A stretch of 64,000 nt of DNA, from assembly GCA_900119625.1 (NCBI GenBank), contig FPKD01000009.1:40549-104548 (forward strand), in the 5' to 3' direction. The translations under genes were made by a program, and so were the position numbers. Source of the stretch: Olsenella sp. kh2p3. GTDB lineage: Bacteria > Actinomycetota > Coriobacteriia > Coriobacteriales > Atopobiaceae. Below are positions 54,937 to 63,549 of this stretch, piece by piece; within the stretch, counting starts at the first letter, position 1, and each line of letters starts with the position of its first letter. The notes beneath the pieces are model-generated. The model was not told the origin of the DNA and did not search any database. It saw only the letters and a program-made list of their open reading frames with translations.

Positions 54937-55641
54937 TTAGCTGAACGCCTCGTTTAACGCTTGGACGCGCTCATCCACGACGCGGCCCATCAGTTCGCCC
55001 TCCGCTTCCTTGCAACCGTTTCGCCTTGCAAGGCTTCTCCACAAACGTGCCGCGCCTACCACCCTCGCGACCGCAGTCGCGCTCTTCTCGGCTGTGAGGC
55101 CACATGCTTCTGCCAGCTCCCGCAGTCCGTCGATCTCGGACCTGCCCGTCTCGCCAAAGACCGACGTGACGCGCTGTTTCCCTGGGTCGGGATTGATGTT
55201 GACGTCAAATACGGGGGAGAGAACCCAGCTTCCTCCTTTTCGAAGGAGGCCCAAGTTCCGTAGGTGGTCGTCTGTGTTGTGCAAGGCGATGGACAAGGCG
55301 ACGCGCGTGAACAGGGATTCGAGCTGGGTGAGTGGATCTCGACACCAATCCACTAGCGCGTCTGCAACGTCAGCGTAGTCGCATTGCAATCCGTCACGTG
55401 CACCGACTAGGCTCATGGCGCTCAAGTACGGAATCCTCGGTCCATTCATAAGCGAGCCCTCGCGGTCGAACCTCTCTAGCAGAAGGACCGAATCAGATCC
55501 TATCCTGAGCAGTCTTGCCACAGGGACCGCGAGTCCGACCGCCCTGGCGACGTCGAGGCTGGTCTTCTCCCATGCCATAACGTCCCACTCGTCGCCTGGG
55601 TGCGAGAACTTGGCGAGAAGGAGCCTGCCCCTGTCCGTTAC
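54937..55641 (-). pseudogene. hipA: hipA, 5'-deleted remnant
   Basis: The C-terminal two thirds of a HipA-type kinase toxin are readable: RLLLAKFSHPGDEWDVMAWE, LLLERFDREG, then the catalytic LHNTDDHLRNLGLL and SPVFDVNIN with the metal-binding Asp. The N-terminal subdomain (about 100-150 residues) is absent, because the readable frame emerges directly within the end of hipB with no start codon or ribosome site. The internal ATG at 55578 would give a 213-aa fragment that lacks the ATP P-loop. I regard the toxin as inactivated by deletion. Confidence 0.7.
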
Positions 55642-55946
55642 CGATGCCTGCTCCTCACACGTTGTGGAAGCGCTTGGTCGGCCCTTGCGCGCCCCAAGTC
55701 CGTCTGATAGGGGTCCGTTGCCTCAACTACGGCGTTGAGGGTCTGCAGCGCCCGACATGCGTTAAGGAACGTCTCGAGGCTAACGGAGGGGTCGCCGTTC
55801 TCCAGGCGCGAGATGGTCGCACGTGAGACATTGGCCTTGTCGGCAAGCTCCTGCGAGGTCAGGCCGTATAGCCTGCGCCATGTGGCTATGTTCTCGCCGA
55901 TGCTCTTGGCCGCTAGTTTCGTTTTGGCTGACATAGGTCGCTTCAT
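55638..55946 (-). CDS. hipB: HipB-type XRE antitoxin/repressor
   Basis: About 102-aa protein with an XRE helix-turn-helix (IATWRRLYGLTSQELADKAN and SRATISRLENGDPSVSLETF). The tail TDLGRARADQALPQRVR is the usual end of HipB antitoxins beside hipA. I start at the ATG at 55946 (AGGTAG upstream); the ATG at 55961 is possible but has no ribosome site. The palindrome 37 bases upstream is probably its operator. With its hipA partner beheaded it is an orphan antitoxin. Confidence 0.78.
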   Translation of the reverse strand: MKRPMSAKTKLAAKSIGENIATWRRLYGLTSQELADKANVSRATISRLENGDPSVSLETFLNACRALQTLNAVVEATDPYQTDLGRARADQALPQRVRSRHR

Positions 55947-55982
55947 ATTACTACCTGTCATAAATATAATACGTAAAGTGCA

Positions 55983-56008
55983 ATTACGTATAATATAGTA
56001 TACGTAAT
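55983..56008. promoter_or_regulatory. hipB operator
   Basis: ATTACGTATA (55983-55992) and TATACGTAAT (55999-56008) form a perfect 10-bp dyad with a 6-base spacer, and a further TACGTAA half-site lies at 55970-55976. The right place for hipB autoregulation. Confidence 0.7.
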
Positions 56009-56156
56009 CGATGAATCAATCCAGTTTGCAGGGCCCTGCGGTGACGCGTGACCAAGGATTCGTCTGGTTTGCGGTGGCAACGGCTCGTGCATGACATCAA
56101 AAGCATGTACGCAAGGACCGCCATCGAGCCCTCCGCGCGCGGCGCTTTCCGGCAAC

Positions 56157-56615
56157 CTAGTACCTGTTGATTCGGCACTCCGCCTTGATGCGGCGGATGT
56201 CTTCCGGAAGCTCCTCGGCGGGCATGTTCTTGGGTGTGTCGCAGGTGCCCGACTTTGCCGCCACGTCGTAATACCAGCACTTGTAGGTAATGAAGTCGAG
56301 CGAGAGCCTGAGGTCCTCCATCTGCCTCAGGATGGCCTCACGCCGCTCGTTCACGATGCGCCGGCGCTCCTCGATGGTGGAGTCTCCCTTGCGATAGAGG
56401 TCTATGTAGCGCTTGATCTCGCGGATGGGCATGCCAGACACCTTGAGCCGCTCTATGAATCGCGCCCACTCCAGGTCGTCCTCGGTGAACACGCGGATGC
56501 CGCCCTGGCTTCGCGCCATGTCCGGGAACAGGCCGTTCTTGTCGTAGTAGCGGATGGTCGACGCCGGCATCCCCAGCACGGCCGCCGCCTCTCCAATGGT
56601 GTAGACCTTCTCCAA
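56157..56615 (-). CDS. MerR-family transcriptional regulator
   Basis: 152-aa regulator. The winged HTH is YTIGEAAAVLGMPASTIRYY then NGLFPDMARSQGGIRVFTED, followed by a dimerisation helix and a C-terminal YKCWYYDVA tail like that of the AdhR/aldehyde-stress group. The start is the TTG at 56615, seven bases behind GAGGGG; the frame extends further without similarity. It is divergent from the flavin reductase/aldo-keto reductase cluster, whose promoter carries a suitable dyad. Confidence 0.8.
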   Translation of the reverse strand: MEKVYTIGEAAAVLGMPASTIRYYDKNGLFPDMARSQGGIRVFTEDDLEWARFIERLKVSGMPIREIKRYIDLYRKGDSTIEERRRIVNERREAILRQMEDLRLSLDFITYKCWYYDVAAKSGTCDTPKNMPAEELPEDIRRIKAECRINRY

Positions 56616-56691
56616 AACGCTTCCCCTCCTGGTGGCGCCCCGCACCCCGTCACAGGATGTGAAGCCGCTTTCATAATTTAGAGAAAGTATA

Positions 56692-56721
56692 TTGACTTAA
56701 ACCATAGTCTAAGTCTGAGAA
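56692..56721 (+). promoter_or_regulatory. MerR-type promoter/operator
   Basis: TTGACT (56692-56697) can serve as -35, and a TGAGAAT stretch about 18 bases further as -10, an over-long spacing typical of MerR targets. GACTTA (56694-56699) and TAAGTC (56710-56715) form a dyad with a 10-base spacer within it. Confidence 0.6.
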
Positions 56722-56770
56722 TCGTCCCAGCGACTTGAGGAAGACACAACTCGGACGATGGGAGACAGGA

Positions 56771-56836
56771 ATGAACGACGAGAAGGATCCCAAGATCGTG
56801 CTGGGTGCCTGGGCCTGGGGAAAGAAGATGGACTAG
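56771..56836 (+). pseudogene. Truncated aldo/keto reductase start
   Basis: A 21-codon frame (DPKIVLGAWAWGKKMD at its end) that resembles the first strand of an aldo/keto reductase and stops abruptly at a TAG eight bases before the flavin reductase gene. It is most likely the remnant of a deleted reductase gene; use as a short leader peptide is possible. Confidence 0.5.
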
Positions 56837-56844
56837 GAGAGACA

Positions 56845-57393
56845 ATGGCAAAGAAGAACCTTGGATCGAAGCTCGCGCTGTACCCCACGCCCGTGACGGC
56901 CGTGGGCGCCATGACGGACAAGGGTCCCAACTGGCTTCTCGTCGCGCACATCGGCATCATAGGGCACGACAGGGTGACCATCAGCTGCGCCAAGCAGCAC
57001 TACACCAACCAGTGGATCCGCAAGAACGGCACCTGCTCGGTTAACCTGATCGATGAGAAGCTCCTTCGCGCGGCAGACCACGTGGGCAGCGTGAGCGGCA
57101 CCAAGGAGGACAAGTCCTGCGCCTTTGCGTGGAGCGCGGCCGAGGACGGCGCGCCGCTCATCGACGAGTCGCCCCTCTCGCTTGCCTGCTCCGTCGAGGA
57201 TGTGTACGAGACGGACGGCTTCGAGACCTTTGTGCTCGCGATCGACGGCACGTACGTGGACGAGGCATGCCTGGACGAGAAGGGAAAGATAGACTACGGC
57301 AGGGTGGCGCCGGTCCTCTTCGAGTTCCCCACCTACTCGTACTGGAGTCTTGGCGAGCGCGTCGGGGGATGCCTGCGTCTTGACAGGGAGTAG
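56845..57393 (+). CDS. Flavin reductase family protein
   Basis: 182-aa FMN-binding split-barrel protein of the flavin reductase-like group: LYPTPVTAVGAMTDKGPNWL, DRVTISCAKQHYTNQWIRKN and GTCSVNLI match the usual FMN contacts. Some members reduce free flavin with NAD(P)H, others hold FMN and reduce quinones. The ATG follows AGGAGAG. It is first complete gene of the MerR-controlled cluster. Confidence 0.8.
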   Translation: MAKKNLGSKLALYPTPVTAVGAMTDKGPNWLLVAHIGIIGHDRVTISCAKQHYTNQWIRKNGTCSVNLIDEKLLRAADHVGSVSGTKEDKSCAFAWSAAEDGAPLIDESPLSLACSVEDVYETDGFETFVLAIDGTYVDEACLDEKGKIDYGRVAPVLFEFPTYSYWSLGERVGGCLRLDRE

Positions 57394-57471
57394 TCTCGTG
57401 CCTGGCGTGAACGGTGGGCTCGGATTCCGCGACATCCGGACGGCGCCAATCCAAATGAGGGAGTATTCACT

Positions 57472-57606
57472 ATGACAAGAACGATCGTCACGTTCTTCAG
57501 CGCTACCGGCACGACGGAGATGGCGGCGGAGGCCCTTGCAAAGGCAGGTCACGCCGAGCTCTACCGGATTGAGCCCACAGAGCGCTACACGAGGCTTGGG
57601 ATATAG
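57472..57606 (+). pseudogene. Truncated flavodoxin
   Basis: A 44-codon frame with GAGGGAG as ribosome site. TIVTFFSATGTTEMAAEALA is the FMN-phosphate loop of a flavodoxin, and LYRIEPTERYT is the next strand. It then stops; a normal flavodoxin would continue for about 100 more residues. The rest has been deleted. Confidence 0.65.
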
Positions 57607-57633
57607 CTGGCTTTCTGCCGAAAGGAGGCAATC

Positions 57634-58656
57634 GTGGAGTACGCAACTCTTGGCAAGACCGACATCAAGGTATCGCGCGTGTGCATCGGCGGCATGAGTT
57701 TTGGCAAGGTGTTTCCCGACTTTCACCAGTGGGTCATCGACCAGCCGGCAACGCAAGCCGTCCTCAAACGTGCCCTCGAGCTCGGCGTAAACTTCATCGA
57801 CACGGCGAATTGCTACGCGCACGGTACGAGCGAGGAGTTCATAGGTACTTCTCTGAAGAACCTCGGGATGAGGCGCGAGGACGTTGTGCTGGCGAGCAAG
57901 GTGTTCTTCAACGAGGGGAGCCTCGGGCACCTTACCAAGGCCGCGATAGAGCATGAAATCGATGGCACCCTACGGCGCCTTGGCACCGACTACCTGGACC
58001 TCTACATCATCCACCGCTTCGACTACGACACACCCATCGAGGAGACCATGGAGGCGCTGGACAGTCTCGTGCGCGCAGGCAAGGTGCGGGCACTGGGCGC
58101 GAGCGCGATGTACGGCTACCAGTTCCACAACATGCAGGTCACGGCGCAAGAAAACGGTTGGGCCCCGTTCAGCACCATGCAGTGCCACTACAACCTGCTG
58201 TACCGCGAGGACGAGCGCGAGATGATTCCCGTGTGCCGGCAGTACGGCGTGTCGCTCACCCCGTACAGCCCGCTCGCGAGCGGCCACCTCACGCGTCCGA
58301 CGTGGGACTCCGAAAGCAGACGCTCCAGGACCGACTCCACCATGCACGAGAAGTACGACCACGACCAGGAGCTGGATATGCCAGTGGTCGCGCGCGTTGC
58401 CGAGCTAGCGCAAAGGCGGGGCGTGCCCATGGCCGACATCGCGCTCGCGTGGCATTGGGCCCGTGGGGTTACCGCGCCCATCGTGGGCTGCTCCAGGCCC
58501 GACCGCGTGGACGATGCCGTGAGGGCGCTGGACTTGAGTCTTTCTGATGAGGAGGTGGGCTTCCTCGAGGATCCATACCGCCCCCACGAGCTCGTTGGCC
58601 CCCTCGCGCGTCCGGGGGAGAGACCCCTTGCGGGCACGACCGACCCGACGAAATAG
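57634..58656 (+). CDS. Aldo/keto reductase
   Basis: 340-aa NADPH-dependent oxidoreductase of the AKR (beta/alpha)8 barrel. The catalytic residues are in FIDTANCYAHGTSEEF (Asp, Tyr), LASKVFF (Lys) and IIHRFDYD (His). IVGCSRPDRVDDAVRALDL near the end binds the cofactor phosphate. It starts with a GTG at 57634 behind AAAGGAGG. It probably detoxifies an aldehyde or ketone sensed by the MerR protein. Confidence 0.85.
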   Translation: MEYATLGKTDIKVSRVCIGGMSFGKVFPDFHQWVIDQPATQAVLKRALELGVNFIDTANCYAHGTSEEFIGTSLKNLGMRREDVVLASKVFFNEGSLGHLTKAAIEHEIDGTLRRLGTDYLDLYIIHRFDYDTPIEETMEALDSLVRAGKVRALGASAMYGYQFHNMQVTAQENGWAPFSTMQCHYNLLYREDEREMIPVCRQYGVSLTPYSPLASGHLTRPTWDSESRRSRTDSTMHEKYDHDQELDMPVVARVAELAQRRGVPMADIALAWHWARGVTAPIVGCSRPDRVDDAVRALDLSLSDEEVGFLEDPYRPHELVGPLARPGERPLAGTTDPTK

Positions 58657-58771
58657 ATGCGCGTGCCCGCCCGATGCCGTCGCAGTACGTGAAGTTGCCT
58701 TAGCCATATCTTTCTTACAGGATGCCTATGAGCTTGGCCACAATCTATCGTAAAGATGCAGGAGGTCAGAA

Positions 58772-59131
58772 ATGCACATTGAGATGGACTTTGACGGAAC
58801 CATCGTCTCGGGAACCCTGAACGATACGGAAACCGCGAAAGCGTTCTTCGAAGCGCTCCCCATCTCCATTCATGTGGGGTCATCGGGAATGGATTTCTGT
58901 GGCCAGATGGAGCAGAGCTTTCCCTATGACGCGGCACAAGTCGGGTATGGATGGTCGAACGGTGACATCAACTACAACCCCGGCGGCGGTTGGTTCGCCG
59001 TCTTCTTCGATGGCGAAGACGCTTCAGGGTCCTATGGGGACCAGCTGAACCTGGGCCGCTTGGACGATGATGCCATCGAGACCTTGCGCGGGCTGAAGGG
59101 ATCCTATGACATCACGATCAGGAAGGCATAG
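58772..59131 (+). CDS. Cyclophilin-like fold protein
   Basis: 119-aa protein of the cyclophilin-like (TM1367-type) group: IEMDFDGTIVSGTLNDTETA, FFEALPISI, GDINYNPGGGWFAVFFDG and NLGRLDDDAI. These lack the prolyl isomerase active site, and their function is unknown. The ATG follows AGGAGGTC. The flavodoxin-like gene starts one base after its stop, so they are one operon. Confidence 0.7.
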   Translation: MHIEMDFDGTIVSGTLNDTETAKAFFEALPISIHVGSSGMDFCGQMEQSFPYDAAQVGYGWSNGDINYNPGGGWFAVFFDGEDASGSYGDQLNLGRLDDDAIETLRGLKGSYDITIRKA

Positions 59132-59132
59132 C

Positions 59133-59651
59133 ATGAAGATACTCGTCCTGCAGGGAAGCGCCCGCAAGAATGGGCATACGACCGCGTTGGCCCAGGCGTT
59201 CGCCGAGGGAGCGCGCGAAGCGGGCCATGAAGTGACCGTGTTCGATGTTGCCTCCATGGACATCCATGGGTGCATCGGGTGCGAGTGGTGCCACACCCAA
59301 GGGAACGGCGAATGCATCCAAAAGGATGACATGCAGCAGATCTACCCCCATTACGCCAGCGCTGACATGATCGTGCTGGCAAGCCCGATCTACTACGGCT
59401 CGTTCACGGGGCAGCTGCACTGCGCCATCCATCGGACCTATGCCCTTGAGATCCCGAAGGCATGCAAGAAGATGGCCATGATCTTGGATTCCGGATCTTC
59501 GGGCGTGTATGCCGCGGCTGAGCGCATCTACCATGGGTTCCTGCAAGGCTGGTACGGCGCGGAGGACTGTGGCATCTTCGAATATCCCGGCGCAGCTGCG
59601 TCCTCTCCCCAGAGCCTGGAAGAGGTTCGCCAGTTCGGCCGGAGCTTGTGA
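59133..59651 (+). CDS. Flavodoxin-fold NAD(P)H-dependent oxidoreductase
   Basis: 172-aa FMN reductase-like protein. The phosphate loop is VLQGSARKNGHTTALAQAF and the cysteine motif is CIGCEWCHTQGNGECIQKDD, similar to NADPH-dependent FMN and iron-sulfur flavoproteins. PIYYGSFTGQLHCAIHR is also typical. The ATG follows AGGAAGG within the end of the preceding gene. It is coupled with two cyclophilin-fold proteins. Confidence 0.8.
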   Translation: MKILVLQGSARKNGHTTALAQAFAEGAREAGHEVTVFDVASMDIHGCIGCEWCHTQGNGECIQKDDMQQIYPHYASADMIVLASPIYYGSFTGQLHCAIHRTYALEIPKACKKMAMILDSGSSGVYAAAERIYHGFLQGWYGAEDCGIFEYPGAAASSPQSLEEVRQFGRSL

Positions 59652-59667
59652 GGAGGAAGGGACCCCC

Positions 59668-60225
59668 GTGAAGAGAATCCTGTTGACAGCTGCCTTAGCG
59701 TCCGTGCTCTGCATCTCCTTCCTTGGAGGATGCGCTCAGGAGCAATCCAGCGATAAGAATGGCGTGAATGCATCCAGTGCGAATGCGAGCGCACCTCAAG
59801 AGATCGATCCAGCGAACCAGGATGCAACGGCATCTTCTACCAACCAAGGGGAGGAGTCCTCTATGAACCCGTCCATTTCAACGGTCACGCTCTCGGTTGA
59901 GGGACACCAGTTCGCCATCGACCTGGATGATAATGAGACAGCAGCAGCCTTCGCGGCGATGCTCCCGCTGCAGACGGAGATGAGCGAGCTCAACGGGAAC
60001 GAGAAGTACGTCTATCTGGACAGCTCGCTCCCGACCAACGCGTCCAACCCCGGTACCATCGAGGCGGGGGATGTGATGCTCTATGGGAACAACTGCCTGG
60101 TGGTCTTCTACGAATCCCACACCACCTCCTATGCCTATACGCGCATCGGCAAGATAGCGGATGCTTCGGATTTGGCGGCCGTGGTGGGAAGCGGCTCCAT
60201 CAGCGCAAGCTTCGCTGCCGCGTAA
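59668..60225 (+). CDS. Cyclophilin-fold lipoprotein
   Basis: 185-aa exported protein. It starts with a GTG behind GAGGAGGAAGG, followed by a lipoprotein signal peptide (KRILLTAALASVLCISFLGGC with lipobox LGGC, cysteine near residue 22). After a Ser/Asn/Ala-rich linker to about residue 65, the rest (SVEGHQFAIDLDDNETAAAF, AGDVMLYGNNCLVVFYE) is a cyclophilin-like fold similar in plan to the cytoplasmic protein two genes upstream. It will be anchored outside the membrane. Confidence 0.75.
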   Translation: MKRILLTAALASVLCISFLGGCAQEQSSDKNGVNASSANASAPQEIDPANQDATASSTNQGEESSMNPSISTVTLSVEGHQFAIDLDDNETAAAFAAMLPLQTEMSELNGNEKYVYLDSSLPTNASNPGTIEAGDVMLYGNNCLVVFYESHTTSYAYTRIGKIADASDLAAVVGSGSISASFAAA

Positions 60226-60383
60226 GTAAATGTAAGGCGAATCCTCAGGGCAAGTGCAACGACTGGCCCTAGCGGGCCTGAGGCCTCGATAGCGCACCAA
60301 GCTGCGTGAGTCCAGCCTTGAGGCGCTCCACGCCACACGTAGAATGAGCATGTGCGAACGAGATCCACGGGGGAGGGAGACCT

Positions 60384-61031
60384 ATGACAAAGACCCTGGT
60401 GCTCAACGCAAGCCCTCGCAAAGCTTGGAACACGGCAAAGCTCTTGAAGTCGGCGGCCGAGGGCGCCAGGGACGCCGGCTCCGAGGTCGAGTACATTGAC
60501 CTCTACGACCTCAACTTCACCGGGTGCAGGAGCTGCATGCTCTGCAAGAGGAAGGGTGCCGAGAGGTGCCACTGCTACTGGAAGGACGATCTGTCCCCGA
60601 TAATCGACAAGGTATTCCGGTCGGATGTCCTTCTCGTTGGCACGGCAATCTACCTGGGCAGGCCGACGAGCCGGTACTTCGAGGTTATGGAGCGGCTGCA
60701 TTTCTGCGCGCTGTCCTACGACGACTACAGCAACTACTTCACCGGGAAGGTGAACGTGGGATTCTTTGTCAGCATGAACGCGTCGAAGGAGTTCTACGAC
60801 AGGCTCTACAAGGACGCGTTCGAGGGGTACGCGCGGGAGCTCCAGATGCTCAACGGCGAGGTCTGCCTGTACCCGTGCTTTGACACGTTGCAGGTGGCGG
60901 ATTACTCCAAGTACTCCATGGCGGGCTTTGACGCCGAGAAGAAGCAGCTCTCGCGCGAGAAGAACTTCCCCAAGGACCTGGAGAACGCCTACGCGATCGG
61001 GCAGAGGCTGGTGCGAGAGTGTAGCAAGTGA
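60384..61031 (+). CDS. Flavodoxin-fold NAD(P)H-dependent oxidoreductase
   Basis: 215-aa FMN reductase-like protein: LVLNASPRKAWNTAKLLKSA, then CRSCMLCKRKGAERCHCYWK, a cysteine-rich insert also found in iron-sulfur flavoproteins, and VGTAIYLGRPTSRYFEVMER. The C-terminus is helical. The ATG follows GGGAGGGAG. It is separated from the preceding lipoprotein gene by 158 bp and probably has its own promoter. Confidence 0.8.
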   Translation: MTKTLVLNASPRKAWNTAKLLKSAAEGARDAGSEVEYIDLYDLNFTGCRSCMLCKRKGAERCHCYWKDDLSPIIDKVFRSDVLLVGTAIYLGRPTSRYFEVMERLHFCALSYDDYSNYFTGKVNVGFFVSMNASKEFYDRLYKDAFEGYARELQMLNGEVCLYPCFDTLQVADYSKYSMAGFDAEKKQLSREKNFPKDLENAYAIGQRLVRECSK

Positions 61032-61122
61032 GCTTGACGTAGAGATGCTCCTGCGCTTCTCGTCGCGACGCAAGTGGTGAGTTTATGCGACTGGGGAGGC
61101 AACCTTTTGTTGTCGTGGTAGA

Positions 61123-61141
61123 TGTATCAGTACGTGATACA
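61123..61141. promoter_or_regulatory. Rrf2-type operator
   Basis: TGTATCA (61123-61129) and TGATACA (61135-61141) form a perfect 7-bp dyad with a 5-base spacer, 36 bases before the Rrf2 gene start. Suitable for autoregulation. Confidence 0.6.
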
Positions 61142-61177
61142 ATTACAACTCGACAGAAGCAGGAAGTAGGGGAGTGC

Positions 61178-61639
61178 ATGGACACCAAGTTCTCGACGGC
61201 CATTCACATGTTGATTCTTGTCTCCGAGGCGGAGCAGCCCATGAACTCGGAGCAGATCGCGACGAGCGTGGGGACAAACGCCAGCTACATCCGTAAGGTC
61301 GCTGCACGTCTCAGCCGTGCCGGAATCATCGAGGGTCGACGTGGCGTAAGCGGGTTTTCCCTGCTCAAGGCACCTTCTGACATCTCCCTTCTCGACGTGT
61401 ACCGCGCGGTTGAGGAGACGGATGACGTTCACGTGTTCGACATCCACCAGAACCCCAGCGACTCGTGCATTGTGGGCAAGAACATCCGGCCCGTGCTCAG
61501 CGGGATGTTCCGCCATGCGGAGCAGGTCGTGGAGGACGAGCTTGCGGGCGCGACGCTTGCGGACTGTATGGCGCGCATGCGCGAACGGATTGAGAAGGAC
61601 GAGAGAAGCTCCCACCGGCAGGAAGGCGTTAAGCAATGA
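61178..61639 (+). CDS. Rrf2-family transcriptional regulator
   Basis: 153-aa regulator. The winged HTH is FSTAIHMLILVSEAEQPMNS then TNASYIRKVAARLSRAGIIE and RRGVSGFSLLKAP, the standard Rrf2 arrangement. Only one cysteine is placed where Fe-S members have three (near SDSCIVG), so it is probably of the YwnA/CymR-like type without a cluster. Its stop overlaps the alcohol dehydrogenase start (ATGA), so it regulates its own operon. Confidence 0.82.
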   Translation: MDTKFSTAIHMLILVSEAEQPMNSEQIATSVGTNASYIRKVAARLSRAGIIEGRRGVSGFSLLKAPSDISLLDVYRAVEETDDVHVFDIHQNPSDSCIVGKNIRPVLSGMFRHAEQVVEDELAGATLADCMARMRERIEKDERSSHRQEGVKQ

Positions 61640-62646
61640 AGGCAGCGATTCTGGACGGCTACGACAAGAACGGCGCAACCCTTGCGGTGCGCGATGTCCC
61701 CGTCCCCGAGCCCGCGGCGCACGAGGTTCTCGTGCGCATCCACACGGCGGCGGTGAACCCGCTGGACAACATGATCATCCGTGGTGAGGTGCGTCTCATC
61801 GTGCCGTATCGCACGCCGCTCGTGATGGGCAACGAGTTCTCGGGCACCGTCGTGAAGGCGGGTTCTGCGGCGGCAAAGTTCAAGGCCGGCGACCGTGTGT
61901 ACGGACGCATGCCGCTCGCGAAGATCGGCGCGTTTGCCGAGTACGCTGCAGTAGATGAGTCCGCCCTCGCCGTTGTGCCCGACTACCTCTCGATGGAGGA
62001 GGCTGCGTGCGTGCCCCTCACGGCGCTCACCGCCATGCAGGCGCTCGAGCTTATGGAGGCGAAGGCGGGCCAGACGCTCTTCATCTCGGGAGGGACGGGT
62101 AGCCTTGGCGCCATGGCCATCCCTATTGCCGCGCGCATGGGGCTTGTGGTGGCGACCAATGGCAGCGCCCGCAACGAGGAGCGCGTCCGCGAGCTTGGTG
62201 CCAGCACTTTCATCGACTACAGGGCGCAGCACTACGTGGACGTGCTCCACGACGTTGACTGCGTGCTCGACACTCTGGGCGAGCGCGAGCTGCCGGACGA
62301 GTTCAGCGTGCTCAAGCGCGGCGGACACCTCGTGTCGCTGCGCGGACTGCCCAATGGTCGCTTTGCTAGGCGGGCGGGCCTCTCGCCTGTTAAGCGCGCG
62401 CTCTTTGGCATTGCCGGCCGCAAGTTCGACAGGATGGCGGCGCAGAGGGACCAGACTTACGACTTCATCTTTGTTCACGAGGACGGCGCGCAGCTCGAGC
62501 GCGTGGGGGATCTCTTCCCGGCGGAGCGCCCGCTGCAGGTTTCCATCGACGGTACCTACGGGCTCGACCAGGTCAATGACGCGCTCGAGCGCGTGAGGTC
62601 GGGCCACTCCCAGGGCAAGACCCTCCTGCACATTTCGCAGGACTAA
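61636..62646 (+). CDS. Zinc-independent MDR alcohol dehydrogenase/quinone oxidoreductase
   Basis: 336-aa NADP-dependent enzyme of the medium-chain dehydrogenase group without zinc ligands: HEVLVRIHTAAVNPLDNMII, VMGNEFSGTVVKAGS, then the Rossmann loop ISGGTGSLGAMAIPIA. It is translationally coupled to the Rrf2 regulator. The likely role is reduction of quinones or enones under redox stress. Confidence 0.85.
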   Translation: MKAAILDGYDKNGATLAVRDVPVPEPAAHEVLVRIHTAAVNPLDNMIIRGEVRLIVPYRTPLVMGNEFSGTVVKAGSAAAKFKAGDRVYGRMPLAKIGAFAEYAAVDESALAVVPDYLSMEEAACVPLTALTAMQALELMEAKAGQTLFISGGTGSLGAMAIPIAARMGLVVATNGSARNEERVRELGASTFIDYRAQHYVDVLHDVDCVLDTLGERELPDEFSVLKRGGHLVSLRGLPNGRFARRAGLSPVKRALFGIAGRKFDRMAAQRDQTYDFIFVHEDGAQLERVGDLFPAERPLQVSIDGTYGLDQVNDALERVRSGHSQGKTLLHISQD

Positions 62647-62700
62647 GGCACTCCGGCAAGACGCGGCATGCAGTGGCGAGAAGAACAGGGGACACAGCAC

Positions 62701-63513
62701 ATGGACTCCAGCACCATCAAAGCGCGCAAGAGCGTGCGGACCTTCAACGACAGACCAATCCCGGACGAGCTAATGGCGAAGCTCGAGGACTTCACCAAGC
62801 ACGACACCAATCCCTTTGGCGTACCCATAACGTTCAAGTTTCTCGACCGCAAGCGCGACGGCGTGTCCAGCCCCGTGATCGTGGGGGCCAACACGTACGT
62901 TGCTGCCAAGTACCACAGGCAGGAGGACGCGGAGCTGGGCTTTGGCTATTCCTTCGAGAGGTTCGTCCTTCTCGCCACGTCGCTGGGGCTGGGGACGGTG
63001 TGGCTTGCCGCGACGATCGACAGGAAGGCCTTCGAGCGGGCGCTGGGCGTGGGGGCCGACGAGGTCATGCCTGCCGTGACCCCTCTCGGCTACGCTGCGG
63101 ACAAGAGGTCCGTGTGCGAGACCCTCATGCGCAAGAACATGCGGTCGGACGAGCGGGCCCCGTTCGAGTCACTCTTCTTCAGGGGAGACTTCGACCATCC
63201 CCTTGGCGAGGGTGAGGCGGGTGGCCTCCTTGAGCCGCTTCAGACGGTGCGCTGGTCTCCCTCGGCAACCAACAAGCAGCCGTGGCGCCTTGTTCTTGAC
63301 GGCGAGAAGGTCCACTTCTACGAGCACAAGACCAAGGGGTACGCGCGGGAGTCTACCGGCGACATCCAGAAGGTCGACATGGGCATTGCGGCGTGCCACT
63401 TCCAGATTGCCGTCCAGGATGCCGGATTTGAGGGGACGTTTGTGAAGTCCGACCCGGGGATAGCGGCACCCGAAGCCACCGACTACGTGACCACGTTCGT
63501 GATTTCTAACTAG
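62701..63513 (+). CDS. Nitroreductase-family protein (TM1586-type)
   Basis: 270-aa FMN-binding protein with two tandem nitroreductase-like halves. The first has STIKARKSVRTFNDRPIPDE and the second TVRWSPSATNKQPWRLVLDG; the second is the more usual FMN-binding site. The ATG at 62701 follows AGGGGAC. It lies 54 bp after the dehydrogenase gene and probably belongs to the Rrf2 operon. Confidence 0.8.
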   Translation: MDSSTIKARKSVRTFNDRPIPDELMAKLEDFTKHDTNPFGVPITFKFLDRKRDGVSSPVIVGANTYVAAKYHRQEDAELGFGYSFERFVLLATSLGLGTVWLAATIDRKAFERALGVGADEVMPAVTPLGYAADKRSVCETLMRKNMRSDERAPFESLFFRGDFDHPLGEGEAGGLLEPLQTVRWSPSATNKQPWRLVLDGEKVHFYEHKTKGYARESTGDIQKVDMGIAACHFQIAVQDAGFEGTFVKSDPGIAAPEATDYVTTFVISN

Positions 63514-63549
63514 TTCCCGTGTGTCTGGTGGCCACTGTGTAAGGGCGCT

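Noticed and set aside
60226..60383. Possible small gene or riboswitch before the second flavodoxin-like enzyme
   Set aside because: I could find neither a frame with a ribosome site nor a conserved riboswitch pattern.
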